Translations under genes and position numbers: made by a program
Part shown: positions 24,631 to 32,450 of the stretch, piece after piece
Numbering within the stretch: position 1 is the stretch's first letter
Layout: each line of letters begins with the position of its first letter
Assembly: GCF_030063195.1 (NCBI RefSeq)
Contig: NZ_JASISS010000031.1
Coordinates: 1 to 33,112 of the forward strand
Length of the DNA stretch: 33,112 bases
Source of the DNA: Cryobacterium sp. PH31-AA6
GTDB lineage: Bacteria; Actinomycetota; Actinomycetes; Actinomycetales; Microbacteriaceae
Direction: 5' to 3'
The notes under the pieces: generated by a model
What the model was told of the DNA's origin: nothing
Databases searched by the model: none
What the model saw: the letters and a program-made list of their open reading frames with translations, nothing else

Positions 24631-27105
24631 TCACAACGCCGGCCTCGCGGACGTTTCGCGGCGTCGTCGGATGCGATCAATCATTTCGATCCCCAGACAT
24701 CCCGGGATCGCCGCGCCCAGGCTCACGAGAAGGAGGTCGGTACTCGGGAGCTCGAAGTCGAAGAAGTCCCGGAGGGGAGGAACGACCAGGCAGCCGAGCA
24801 GCCCCAGGTACATGCCGGCGATGATCAGGGCGCGCCTTCGGTCCAGCGGTCGGCACAGGACGAGAAGCACCCAGAGGCCGACGATTGAGACCGAGAGGGC
24901 CGAAGCCGTTTGGGCGGCGTCCTGGGTGTTACCGACGCTGAAACGGGCGTACGCGTCAACCGTCAGGATCACGACGGCGACGACTGCGCCGGCCGGGATG
25001 GCGAAGCCGAGTGCGCGCCGGAGGAATCCGGGGACGTACCGGCGCTGATTGGGCAGCAATGCGAGGAAGAATGCCGGGATTCCGATCGTGAGGCCGTCGA
25101 CGGCGGAGAGCTGGCGGGGGAGGAAAGGGAACTCCCAGAGCAGCCCGCCGAAGGCCAGCGCCAGCAGGATGGCATAGGCCGTCTTGGTGAGAAAAAGTTT
25201 GGACACGAGTTCGATATTGGCGATCACGCGTCGCCCCTCGGCCACGACGTCGGGCAGATGCGAGAATGCGCCGTCAAGCAGCACAAGTCGTGACACGGCC
25301 TTGGTAACGTCAGATCCGGATCCCATCGCTACACCGATATCGGCCTGTTTGAGTGCCAGCGCGTCATTGACCCCGTCGCCGGTCATGGCAACGACGTGGC
25401 CCCGAAGTTGCAGGGCCTTCACCATGTCCCTCTTCTGGGACGGAGTCACCCGCCCGAAGACGTGGTGATCCTCCAAAATGGTTCCCAACTGGTCAATATC
25501 CGTCGGCAGGTTTCGGGCGTCGTAACCGTCGCCCGTAAATTCGAAGCCCACCTGGCGGGCGACTGCCGCGACCGTGTTGGGGTTGTCTCCCGAGATAACC
25601 CGGAGCCCGACCCCCTGTGCACGGAAATAGGCCAGCGTCTGCAGCGCGTCCGCACGGATATGCTCACGCAACGTGATCAGGACGACGGGGCGAAGCCCAT
25701 CGGGCAGCGGCTCCTCGCCGTCCGGTTCCGGGGCCTTCGACTGTGCGGCGTGTGCGAGAACGACGGTCCGGAGCCCTGAGCGTGCCAGCTCCGAGGCACG
25801 GGCGAGGGTATCGACGTCGTCACCGCGGCCCTGGCCCAGAACCATTTCCGGGGCTCCGAGAACCCAGGACCCCGAGACCGCACCCGTGTCAAAGGTGACG
25901 GCGCTCCATTTTCTCGCCGACGAGAACGGCACCGTCGACAGAGGGTTGAGCCGTCCTGAAGACGCAAAGTGGGTGCGCAGGGAGCGGGCTGTGGCGTTGG
26001 CGTCGGCGGCCGCCCCGAACCAGCCCAGCACGTCTCTCCACTCTGGGCCATCGTCGTCGACGGTTTCGTAGGCCGCGTCGAATGCAATGTCGCCCTCGGT
26101 GATGGTGCCGGTCTTGTCCAGGCAGATCACGTCGACTCGGGCAAGGCCCTCGACCGCCGGGAGTTCCTGGATGAGAACCTGATTGCGGGCCAGCTTCACC
26201 GCCGCGAGCGCGAAGGCGACACTGGTGATGAGCACCAACCCCTGGGGAATCATGCTGACGGTACTGGCCACGGCGCTGACTATGCCCTGACGCCAGGACC
26301 CGGATTCGATGGCAGCGGTCCATCCGCCCAGGGCCTTCATCTGCCCGTTCAGGACCAGCGCCATCAGGGGAATCAGTGCCCAGGTGATCCACCGCACGAT
26401 GCGATTGATCGCGTTGCGCAGCTCCGAATTCACCAGAGAGAAACGACGGGCCTCCGACGTCATCTTGTGGGCGAAGGAGTCTGCGCCGACCCTGATCACT
26501 CGGGCCGTGCCGCTCCCGGCGACGACACCCGACCCGGACAGCACCTGGTCGCCTGGCTGCTTGACCACGGCCTCGACTTCTCCCGTCAGCATCGACTCGT
26601 CGATTTCGAGTCTTCCGGCCTCCAGAATCATGGAATTGGCGGGTATTTGGTCTCCTGCGCGAAGTAAGAGAATGTCATCCAGCACAACGTCGGCCACGGC
26701 GATATCGGCGGGGGAGCCTGCCCTCATGACTCGTGCGACGGGCGAGTGCACGAGGGTGAGCCGGTCGAGGGCTCGTTTCGCACGGTATTCCTGCAGGACA
26801 CCGATCAGCACATTGGCGATGACGGCGAAACCGAAAAGTGCGTCTTTCCACTGCCCGAGTGCAAGCAGCAGAAGAAAGCATCCGCCGACAACCGCATTGA
26901 AAAGGGTGAAGAGGTTGCCGCGAAGGATCTGACCCAGGGTTCGGCTCGACTTGTCGGGAGCCGGATTGTCCAGACCGGCCAGGACTCGATTCCGCACTTC
27001 ATCCGGGCTGAGGCCGACGTCGCCCGGCTGCGGCGAGCCCGAGGCGCGGAGGGCCCGGCCATCGTCGGGTGTTTCCGCCCCGAGGTTCCGTCCCTGTTCA
27101 GTCAT
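24631..27105 (-). CDS. CtpE-like P-type cation-transporting ATPase
   Basis: This 824-aa P-type ATPase has the phosphorylation motif DKTGTIT (D330), the actuator loop LTGE (173-176, followed by V-E), and the hinge TGDGVNDALALKQADIGVAMGSGSDVTK. TM helices lie at about 65-105, 238-300, and in a C-terminal bundle of six. There are no N-terminal heavy-metal CxxC domains and no CPx motif in TM4, so it is not a P1B copper or zinc pump. SMIPQGLVLITS in TM4 and the overall sequence resemble mycobacterial CtpE (Ca2+ uptake). Gln at 288 replaces the Glu of PEGL seen in most relatives. It is the last gene of the minus-strand island, 202 bp after the DUF4395 gene, with a poor ribosome site. Confidence 0.88.
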   Translation of the reverse strand: MTEQGRNLGAETPDDGRALRASGSPQPGDVGLSPDEVRNRVLAGLDNPAPDKSSRTLGQILRGNLFTLFNAVVGGCFLLLLALGQWKDALFGFAVIANVLIGVLQEYRAKRALDRLTLVHSPVARVMRAGSPADIAVADVVLDDILLLRAGDQIPANSMILEAGRLEIDESMLTGEVEAVVKQPGDQVLSGSGVVAGSGTARVIRVGADSFAHKMTSEARRFSLVNSELRNAINRIVRWITWALIPLMALVLNGQMKALGGWTAAIESGSWRQGIVSAVASTVSMIPQGLVLITSVAFALAAVKLARNQVLIQELPAVEGLARVDVICLDKTGTITEGDIAFDAAYETVDDDGPEWRDVLGWFGAAADANATARSLRTHFASSGRLNPLSTVPFSSARKWSAVTFDTGAVSGSWVLGAPEMVLGQGRGDDVDTLARASELARSGLRTVVLAHAAQSKAPEPDGEEPLPDGLRPVVLITLREHIRADALQTLAYFRAQGVGLRVISGDNPNTVAAVARQVGFEFTGDGYDARNLPTDIDQLGTILEDHHVFGRVTPSQKRDMVKALQLRGHVVAMTGDGVNDALALKQADIGVAMGSGSDVTKAVSRLVLLDGAFSHLPDVVAEGRRVIANIELVSKLFLTKTAYAILLALAFGGLLWEFPFLPRQLSAVDGLTIGIPAFFLALLPNQRRYVPGFLRRALGFAIPAGAVVAVVILTVDAYARFSVGNTQDAAQTASALSVSIVGLWVLLVLCRPLDRRRALIIAGMYLGLLGCLVVPPLRDFFDFELPSTDLLLVSLGAAIPGCLGIEMIDRIRRRRETSARPAL

Positions 27106-27307
27106 TCGGCCCGCCCGTCAGCGCCCTGGTTCGATACCGCTCAATCTGCCATGGAATTGTGCTGGACGCATGGTGATTGTCGTCCCTGAGTTCGGTGGTG
27201 ACTGGGCCCAAGCCGTTCTGCCGCGGACGGTGACGATGTCGCCGGGCCGGGCGAGAAAGCCACGTAAAGCACGGTACGGCCCACCTTCCGCTCCGCGTTA
27301 ATAGCTT

Positions 27308-27790
27308 CTAGCGCGCCGCTGTATGACGGAAAAATAGCCGGTAGATCCATGACCCGAGGCACCAATGGGTGGTGGTGAGGATCGTGCCTCCCACCGCGAC
27401 CGCTCCACCCAGAATGAATCCCAACGCTGACAGCCCGTAATGGAACGACACGGCAGAACCCACCAGCAGCACGGTGGACAGCAGGTATGAAAACCGTCGC
27501 GGTGTCGGCGTGGGTGGAAGCGCCGGCCCATGAAGTAGACGTCGGATGCCCAAATTGTAAACCAGGTCAAGAATCATGCCGCGGGGGAAGAGCGCCCCGG
27601 TGAGCGGAACGATTGCCCCAATTCCCAGAAAAGTGGGCGACTGCAAGGTCAATCCGACAACGATGAGGACGGTTCCCACTGCCGGCGTGAATCGCAGCGG
27701 CCACGCGTAGCAGGACTTGGCGTCCTCATCCAGATCGTCAAATCCTTGCTTATCCAGGTTGTTCTTCGTGAAATCAGTGAGTACTGCCAT
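27308..27790 (-). CDS. DUF4395 membrane protein
   Basis: This 160-aa protein has the DUF4395 pattern: a short N-terminus, CYAWPLRFTPAVGTVLIVVGLTLQSPTFLGIGAIVPLTGALFP, a central loop, and a final HWCLGSWIYRLFF with a conserved Cys near a TM end. About four TM helices are predicted. The start at 27790 (AAGAAGG upstream) begins the family homology; the open frame back to 28087 is not real coding. DUF4395 proteins are often linked to rhodanese or thioredoxin-like genes, which fits the redox operon upstream. The molecular role is unknown. Confidence 0.82.
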   Translation of the reverse strand: MAVLTDFTKNNLDKQGFDDLDEDAKSCYAWPLRFTPAVGTVLIVVGLTLQSPTFLGIGAIVPLTGALFPRGMILDLVYNLGIRRLLHGPALPPTPTPRRFSYLLSTVLLVGSAVSFHYGLSALGFILGGAVAVGGTILTTTHWCLGSWIYRLFFRHTAAR

Positions 27791-27893
27791 GTCGCCTTCT
27801 TCTGGGTGGAAAACACGGTGGATCCGACGTTGACGTCGGGCTGCGCGGGTTGGTTTTCCTGTCGGGAGAGGATCTATTCCTCTCATCGACGGG

Positions 27894-28559
27894 TCAGGAC
27901 ACCTTCCCTGGTCCTTCGGTGCCTCCGGTGCAGGGCGCGCCCGGTTCCGGCGCGGTAGCGGCGCTCCGGTACTTGGCCAGGAAGGCGGCAAGGCCAGGAT
28001 CATCCGGAGAGCTGACGTCGAGCTGGACGCCCCAGGCGGATGCGACGATCGGAGACGGCAGGCCCGGGAACGGTGAGAGCACCGCATAGGTGGAGGGGAT
28101 GTTCTTCCTCAAGGCGGAAAGCTGGTCGCCGGTCACCGCTGCAGCGTCGTAGGTGACCCAGACGGCACCATGCTCGAGAGAGTGCACGGCATCCTCGTTG
28201 GAAACGGCCTCGGAGTAGACTCCGCAGTTGAGGAGACCGGCCGAATGGTCGCCGCCCACTGGAGGCAGCGGCTGGTAGTCCACTGTGCCCGTTACGTGCT
28301 CCGACGTCTGATTCGGAAAGGTTTGCACCCCATCCACGGCGGCGTCCGTCTTCGGACTCTTCGAGGTTCCGTTGGTCGTCACGACGAGGATGACCACGAG
28401 GATGATGGCTGCAGCGCCAGACCACCCGGCCGTGATTGCGATCGTGCGGCGTCGGCGGGATTTAGTCTGTTCGTGCTTGAGCGCTGCGACCTTGACCTCT
28501 CGGCGGGCCGCCCGCTGCTCTTTGATGGTGGGTTCGGGGGCGGTGGGCTTCTGGGCCAT
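27894..28559 (-). CDS. DUF3105 membrane-anchored protein
   Basis: This 221-aa protein has a basic cytosolic N-terminus (to about 38), one TM helix (about 39-61) and an exported DUF3105 domain. The domain has the signature HSLEHGAVWVTYD, with conserved His and Glu, preceded by LLNCGVYSE and followed by SPFPGLPSPIVASAWG. The two His residues and the Cys suggest metal or redox chemistry, but the function is unknown. AAAGGA is well placed before the ATG. Genes of this family commonly sit with DUF305 and CcdA genes in actinobacterial copper and redox islands, as here. Confidence 0.87.
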   Translation of the reverse strand: MAQKPTAPEPTIKEQRAARREVKVAALKHEQTKSRRRRTIAITAGWSGAAAIILVVILVVTTNGTSKSPKTDAAVDGVQTFPNQTSEHVTGTVDYQPLPPVGGDHSAGLLNCGVYSEAVSNEDAVHSLEHGAVWVTYDAAAVTGDQLSALRKNIPSTYAVLSPFPGLPSPIVASAWGVQLDVSSPDDPGLAAFLAKYRSAATAPEPGAPCTGGTEGPGKVS

Positions 28560-28639
28560 TTGAGTTGTCCTTTCGAGTGGTGTCTTCGCGTCCGTTGGTC
28601 AATGGTCTACCGCAATAAATTGGAGGACACCGAACCAGC

Positions 28640-28810
28640 TTAGGTGATGGGCGCGGCAACTTCGGCGCGCAGGCGAGCGAGGTCACGTTCGGCTGACCCC
28701 TCGTTGTCCTCCTGGTGTCCACGGCCGCGCATCATCAACCACATCATCAGGCCCATGCCGAGGGGGCAGATCAGTACAAGGAAGAGATAGAGATAGAGAA
28801 CAGGTTGCAA
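28640..28810 (-). CDS. 56-aa single-TM membrane peptide (TTG start)
   Basis: This short gene probably starts at TTG 28810. The preceding gene ends TAA, then one base, then TTG (TAAcTTG), and AGAAGG lies upstream. The peptide is one TM helix (VLYLYLFLVLICPLGMGLMMWLMM) rich in Met, followed by a charged tail (RGRGHQEDNEGSAERDLARLRAEV). Small Met-rich one-helix peptides of this sort are common in actinobacterial copper and DsbD-type clusters. It may assist the adjacent transporter or redox proteins. A longer frame upstream overlaps the CxxC gene and is not preferred. Confidence 0.6.
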   Translation of the reverse strand: MQPVLYLYLFLVLICPLGMGLMMWLMMRGRGHQEDNEGSAERDLARLRAEVAAPIT

Positions 28811-28811
28811 G

Positions 28812-29087
28812 TTAGGACCCTTCTGTACCTGTAGGCGTGGTGATTTTCGTGAAGTGACGTCGCAGTGCCCGTTTGGACAGCCGTCCGTGCGCGATGAGCC
28901 GGCCGTTGGTGATGAGCCCGGGGGTGAACGCAAGACGCTGTTGGAGCGCGAGGGCGCGACCCTCCTCACTCTTCACGTCGACCTCGTCGACGTGAAGAGT
29001 GAATTCCTCAGCGAGCTCGGCCAGCACCCTCTTGCCGGCGACGCAGGAGGGGCAATCGTTCTGGGTGAGAAGGGTCAACCTGATCAT
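28812..29087 (-). CDS. Small thioredoxin-fold CxxC protein (glutaredoxin-like)
   Basis: This is a 91-aa thioredoxin-fold protein with the redox motif CPSC (C12, C15) after the first strand, a helix (VAGKRVLAELAEEF) and the cis-Pro loop FTPGLITNGR. It has no signal peptide. Its start overlaps the redoxin stop by ATGA, so the two are translated together. It probably shuttles electrons with the neighbouring CcdA and redoxin; that pairing is inferred from context. A perfect 17-bp inverted repeat (28966-29002) is embedded in the coding sequence, over the residues FTLHVDEVDVKSE. Confidence 0.85.
   Translation of the reverse strand: MIRLTLLTQNDCPSCVAGKRVLAELAEEFTLHVDEVDVKSEEGRALALQQRLAFTPGLITNGRLIAHGRLSKRALRRHFTKITTPTGTEGS
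28966..29002. repeat. Perfect 17-bp inverted repeat inside the CxxC gene
   Basis: TCACTCTTCACGTCGAC (28966-28982), a 3-nt spacer CTC, then the exact reverse complement GTCGACGTGAAGAGTGA (28986-29002). The whole 37 bp is coding. The mRNA would fold a very stable hairpin. There is no U-tract. Confidence 0.95.
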
Positions 29088-29758
29088 GCCTTGGTGTCGA
29101 TTTTCAGGTCGAGCAGCAGCTGGTCGACAGGCACGAACATGGTGTATTCAGGGGCTCCGCCATAGTCGGCGCGCCATGTGATCGTGCCGTCGGGCCCGAC
29201 GAGGATGAAGCTGTGCCCATTCGTGCTGGTGCCCATCATCCCGAACTCGTTGGTCCGATATTTCTTGGAGGCGGCGAGGTCCGGGTCCGAGAGCACCGGT
29301 GTGGTGAGGCCCATGTCCGAGGTTTTCCGGGCGGTCTGTTGCGCCGGGTCGTGTGTGATCGACACAATGGCGTCAATTCCCGCGTCCTTGAGCCTCGCGG
29401 CCTCGGCTTCGAGGCTGGTGATCTGGCTCCAGCACGCTTCGCAGGCGAGACCTTCCTGGAAGAAGAGCAGCACGCTCTCGCCGGAGTAGTCGGCGAGGGA
29501 GACTTGTCCGCCGGCGTTGTCGTCCAAGGTGAAGCCGGGGGCGACCTGCCCGATCCCGGGGGTGCCGACATCGTATGCCGATCGTGAAGTGCCCCCCGAT
29601 GCCGCAGCGGTCGTCGCCGGGTTGGCGGTGGCGAACACACTGTATAGGCCGACCAGGACGATTCCGAATATCAGAAGACCGGTGATCCAGCCAAACCAAC
29701 TCGGGCGCCGGGAGGTGAGTGACGGTGCATCGCGCTTGTCTCGTTGTGCGGAGCTCAT
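29084..29758 (-). CDS. Membrane-anchored redoxin (AhpC/TSA, TlpA-like)
   Basis: This 224-aa protein has a signal-anchor TM at about 22-43 and an exported thioredoxin-fold redoxin domain. IGQVAPGFTLDDNAGGQVSLADYSGESVLLFFQEGLACEACW carries the CxxC active site C106/C109. The later SITHDP and MGTSTNGHSFILVGPDGTI follow the peroxiredoxin/TlpA core. It should act as a membrane-tethered thiol reductase or peroxidase outside the cytoplasm. ATG 29758 was chosen: it overlaps the CcdA stop (ATGA) and has AGGAAAGGA upstream. CcdA is the expected electron donor. Confidence 0.88.
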   Translation of the reverse strand: MSSAQRDKRDAPSLTSRRPSWFGWITGLLIFGIVLVGLYSVFATANPATTAAASGGTSRSAYDVGTPGIGQVAPGFTLDDNAGGQVSLADYSGESVLLFFQEGLACEACWSQITSLEAEAARLKDAGIDAIVSITHDPAQQTARKTSDMGLTTPVLSDPDLAASKKYRTNEFGMMGTSTNGHSFILVGPDGTITWRADYGGAPEYTMFVPVDQLLLDLKIDTKA

Positions 29759-30729
29759 TTCGTGTTTTCCTTTCCTACAGATGCAGGCTGATCGGTGGGA
29801 GCGGGGGTGCAACAGCTCGAGTTGAGAGCGGCGGCCTCATCCGCCTGATCGGCCTCATCTACTCGCGGATTTGGGGCATCAGGACCAGGTCGTCGGGTGG
29901 CTCGCCAGACCAGATAGCCGAAGCCCGCGAGGAGGAGGATCGCGACGAGCCAACCGGGCAGCCAGGCCAGGGCCTTGGTCACGACCGACACGCTATGTTG
30001 GAGATCCGCGCCGAACTGGGCGACCCAGCCTGTGGTCGTGCCGGGACCAACGGCGGCCTGAAAGTAGGTGAGGCCGGCCATGGCGAGAAGCAGGAGTGCC
30101 GACGCGAAGTTGCCGACGGCCAGTGTGCGGTTGAATCGGCCCAGGTGCAGGGTGATCTGGCGGCCCTGCAGCCACTTGCTCGCGCTCCAGTCCCTGCGGT
30201 CCCAGACGATGGCGAGGATGGCCAGGGGGGCGACCATCCCAGCAACGTAGGTCAGGCCAACGGCTAGTGCTGCCGGGAACGAGGCGGTGGCTCCGGAGAG
30301 CACGGCCACGCCGATCAGCACGGGGGCGCAGCATGAACTTGCGGCACCGGAGAACACCCCGAGGCCGTAGGTGGATCCCAGGCCGTTGCCGGTGGGGACC
30401 CGGCCGGCGAGCATCGGGAGTTGGAGTTTCCAGCCGGCGAGCATCGCGACGCCTCCGATCAGCATCGCCGTTGCGGCGATCGTGAAGACGAGGGTGTGTT
30501 GGCCCGCGATCAGCCCGACGAGTGCCGTTGCGCCCAGTCCGATCGGCAGAATGATGGTGGCGACCCCGGCCGCGAAAACGAGTGTCGTGCCGACGATGCC
30601 TGAGCGCCGCCGCATGCCCGATGCGAGATAGGCGGGCAACATGACGGAGACGCAGCACGGGGCGAGCAGGGCGACAAGACCGCCCAGGAACGCGGCGAGC
30701 AGGGTGCCCCCGAACAACAGATTTTCCAT
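29755..30729 (-). CDS. CcdA/DsbD-type thiol-disulfide transporter
   Basis: This 324-aa membrane protein of the CcdA (DsbD transmembrane) family has about seven to eight TM helices. It carries two Cys pairs in the pattern that relays electrons across the membrane: LLAPCCVSVMLP and GAASSCCAPVLIGVA. A soluble C-terminal tail adds an unusual third pair, SSCCTP, near residue 306. It feeds reducing equivalents to the coupled redoxin downstream. AAAGGCG is before the ATG. The promoter (30790-30818) overlaps a 27-bp palindromic operator, shared in sequence with the blaI promoter. Confidence 0.88.
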   Translation of the reverse strand: MENLLFGGTLLAAFLGGLVALLAPCCVSVMLPAYLASGMRRRSGIVGTTLVFAAGVATIILPIGLGATALVGLIAGQHTLVFTIAATAMLIGGVAMLAGWKLQLPMLAGRVPTGNGLGSTYGLGVFSGAASSCCAPVLIGVAVLSGATASFPAALAVGLTYVAGMVAPLAILAIVWDRRDWSASKWLQGRQITLHLGRFNRTLAVGNFASALLLLAMAGLTYFQAAVGPGTTTGWVAQFGADLQHSVSVVTKALAWLPGWLVAILLLAGFGYLVWRATRRPGPDAPNPRVDEADQADEAAALNSSCCTPAPTDQPASVGKENTK

Positions 30730-30772
30730 TTTGTTTCGCCTTTACCTCGGCCGTGACCAGCACGGACTTTGA

Positions 30773-30799
30773 CACCTAATCTCCTTAGGAGATTAGGTG
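30773..30799. promoter_or_regulatory. 27-bp perfect palindromic operator at ccdA promoter
   Basis: CACCTAATCTCCT, one central T, then the exact inverted repeat AGGAGATTAGGTG. On the minus strand it covers the predicted -10. Fifteen of 17 bases match the blaI-promoter site at 32359-32375 (CACCTAATCTnCTnAGG). It is probably a BlaI/CopY-family binding site. Confidence 0.8.
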
Positions 30800-30818
30800 A
30801 TTGAGGCGAAATTGTCTA
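30790..30818 (-). promoter_or_regulatory. Promoter of the ccdA redox operon
   Basis: On the minus strand, TAGACA (30818-30813) and TAATCT (30795-30790) are 17 bp apart, 61 bp before the ccdA start. The -10 lies within the palindromic operator, so a bound repressor would block initiation. Confidence 0.65.
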
Positions 30819-30840
30819 ATGGACCAGCCGAAGCTGAGCG

Positions 30841-31908
30841 TCAGCTGGTGATGCGGGGCTCGTCCATGCTGTCGACGGCACAAGCGACATGGTTCTGCGG
30901 GTTGGTTGGCACGCGTGCCTGAGCGCCGAGTGACGCGCTCACTGCGACGGGAATGGTCGGGCAGAGGGCATGGTCGTCGGTCGTAGCGGCCGTCACGCCG
31001 AGAACCAGTGCGGGAGCGGCGAGGACAAGGGCGAGGCCGAGGGACAGTACGGCGACCGGGAACCGCCCTACAGGCCGACGGGGTGGCAGGAGCCGGCGAA
31101 CGCGGGCGCCCGCACCCGCGCCGCCGGCACCGAGGGCCGCGGCAGGCACCGTGTGCGGGGCTGCGGAGACAACCGAAAGCAGCGCGGCGGCGACGGTCAA
31201 CCGGTGGGTGCGCGCAGAGGCGACGTCGTCGGCGCGCAACTCGACCAGACGTGCGGTCTCGTCAGCTGCGATGCGAAAAGGGGGCAACCCGGCGAACGCG
31301 GCCGCCAGGGCCATGGAGAAGGCCAGGGCCAGGTCATGGCGTTCGGTGAGGTGTGCACGTTCGTGAGCCAGCACCGCGGTAAGTTCGTCCTCGTTCAACG
31401 CGTGCAGGGCAGCCGTTGTTACGACCGTGCGCCGGTGCAATCCGGGCATGCAGTACACGGCGGGACGTGCAGAGTCCAGAATGACAATTCCACGCTCGGG
31501 ATCGGGGCGACCGATCATATCCAGAACCCGGCGGTGTGCGTTCCGTTCCCGAGCCATCCGCGTGCCTGTCGCGGCCAGGAACCAGAGGCACCGCGTCACG
31601 ACGATTACCGCCAGCAGGGCGCCTCCGAACCCGACCGCGGCTCCGATGGGCGTGGAGTATTGCTGGCGGAGCGCCATTGCGCACGCCGCGAGAAGTTCGC
31701 CCATTCCCTTGCCTTTGAGGCCGGCAACGGGGAAGGCCCAGGCCGATCCGGCCAGGGCGAGGGAGCCGACGACCGCGACGGTCAGGGCCTGCCAGGTTGC
31801 AATGCCGAGGCGGGGTGCACGATCCGCCCAGGCCGCGTGCCGGAGCAGAGGAGGAACGGCGAGGGAGAGCACGAGCGCATAGCTGGCAAGAATGAGCGCG
31901 ATGGTCAC
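30841..31908 (-). CDS. M56-family (BlaR1-like) membrane metallopeptidase
   Basis: This 355-aa integral membrane peptidase has TM helices at about 1-22, 38-60, 88-110 and again near 280-310. The zinc motif is HERAH (HExxH) in ELTAVLAHERAHLTERHDLAL, with the third-ligand region ELRADD. It lacks the C-terminal penicillin-binding domain of BlaR1; the ~50-residue exported tail is short and has two Cys. The usual role is to cleave or inactivate the partner BlaI/CopY repressor after signalling. GTG at 31908 overlaps the blaI stop (GTGA). A short hairpin (AGCTGA/TCAGCT, 30832-30846) spans its stop codon. Confidence 0.88.
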   Translation of the reverse strand: MTIALILASYALVLSLAVPPLLRHAAWADRAPRLGIATWQALTVAVVGSLALAGSAWAFPVAGLKGKGMGELLAACAMALRQQYSTPIGAAVGFGGALLAVIVVTRCLWFLAATGTRMARERNAHRRVLDMIGRPDPERGIVILDSARPAVYCMPGLHRRTVVTTAALHALNEDELTAVLAHERAHLTERHDLALAFSMALAAAFAGLPPFRIAADETARLVELRADDVASARTHRLTVAAALLSVVSAAPHTVPAAALGAGGAGAGARVRRLLPPRRPVGRFPVAVLSLGLALVLAAPALVLGVTAATTDDHALCPTIPVAVSASLGAQARVPTNPQNHVACAVDSMDEPRITS

Positions 31909-32270
31909 GAACTGCTGCTTCCCTCACGCGCCTTGGCCAGCAGTGCGTGAAGTTCGTCAGCTTCGTCCCCGGGCATGCTTTCGACAAATCCAACGAGGGC
32001 GGCCGCGCGATCCTCGGAGAAGGAGAGCGCCTCCTGGATGAGACCGGCCACGTATTGGCTCTGCGTCGCCGTGGCCGCATAGCGGAAGGCGCGCCCGTCG
32101 CGCTCTTTCTCGAGCCAGCCCTTGCGGCTGAGGATCTCGGTCACGGTCTGGACCGTGTTGTAGGCCAAGCCCCGGTCCAGGCGATCGAGAATCTCGCGTA
32201 CGAGCAGGGGGCCGTCGGCCGCCCAGACCTCGGTCATGATCGCGCTTTCCAGATCGCCGAACTTCGGCAT
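31905..32270 (-). CDS. BlaI/MecI/CopY-family transcriptional repressor
   Basis: This 121-aa winged-helix repressor has the family signature. MPKFGDLESAIMTEVW opens the fold, and LAYNTVQTVTEILSRKGWLEKERDGRAFRYAAT is the recognition helix and wing. The C-terminal helix (AALVGFVES...ELHALLAKARE) is the dimerisation part. AAGAAGGGG is upstream of the ATG. It is first in a two-gene operon with the M56 peptidase. A matching operator lies in its own promoter spacer, and another over the ccdA promoter, so it probably represses both itself and the redox operon. Confidence 0.9.
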   Translation of the reverse strand: MPKFGDLESAIMTEVWAADGPLLVREILDRLDRGLAYNTVQTVTEILSRKGWLEKERDGRAFRYAATATQSQYVAGLIQEALSFSEDRAAALVGFVESMPGDEADELHALLAKAREGSSSS

Positions 32271-32348
32271 GGTCGATCCCCTTCTTAGGTGTCAAGAGTG
32301 TCGCCTGCCTGCGGCCGCCGGACAGCAGCATCAAACAGTCACCTGCCC

Positions 32349-32377
32349 AGCTTAGCTACCTAAGCAGATTAGGTGAA
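32349..32377 (-). promoter_or_regulatory. Promoter of blaI-M56 with embedded operator
   Basis: On the minus strand, TTCACC (32377-32372) and TAAGCT (32354-32349) are 17 bp apart. The operator CACCTAATCTGCTTAGG (32375-32359) runs from the -35 into the spacer. A half-site, CACCTAAG, lies just before the ribosome site (about 32284-32291). Confidence 0.65.
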
Positions 32378-32384
32378 CCAGGGT

Positions 32385-32426
32385 GGCGCTCACCACGCCG
32401 GCCGGAATCCCGGTGTGATGAGCGCC
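32385..32426 (-). terminator. Long hairpin terminator after the DUF305 gene
   Basis: Two 17-nt arms (32385-32401 and 32410-32426; outer GGCGCTCA/TGAGCGCC) pair with one mismatch and one wobble around an 8-nt loop. It starts 25 bp past the DUF305 stop, upstream of the blaI promoter. Confidence 0.7.
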
Positions 32427-32450
32427 GCACACTTCCTGCCGCGTGGCGAG

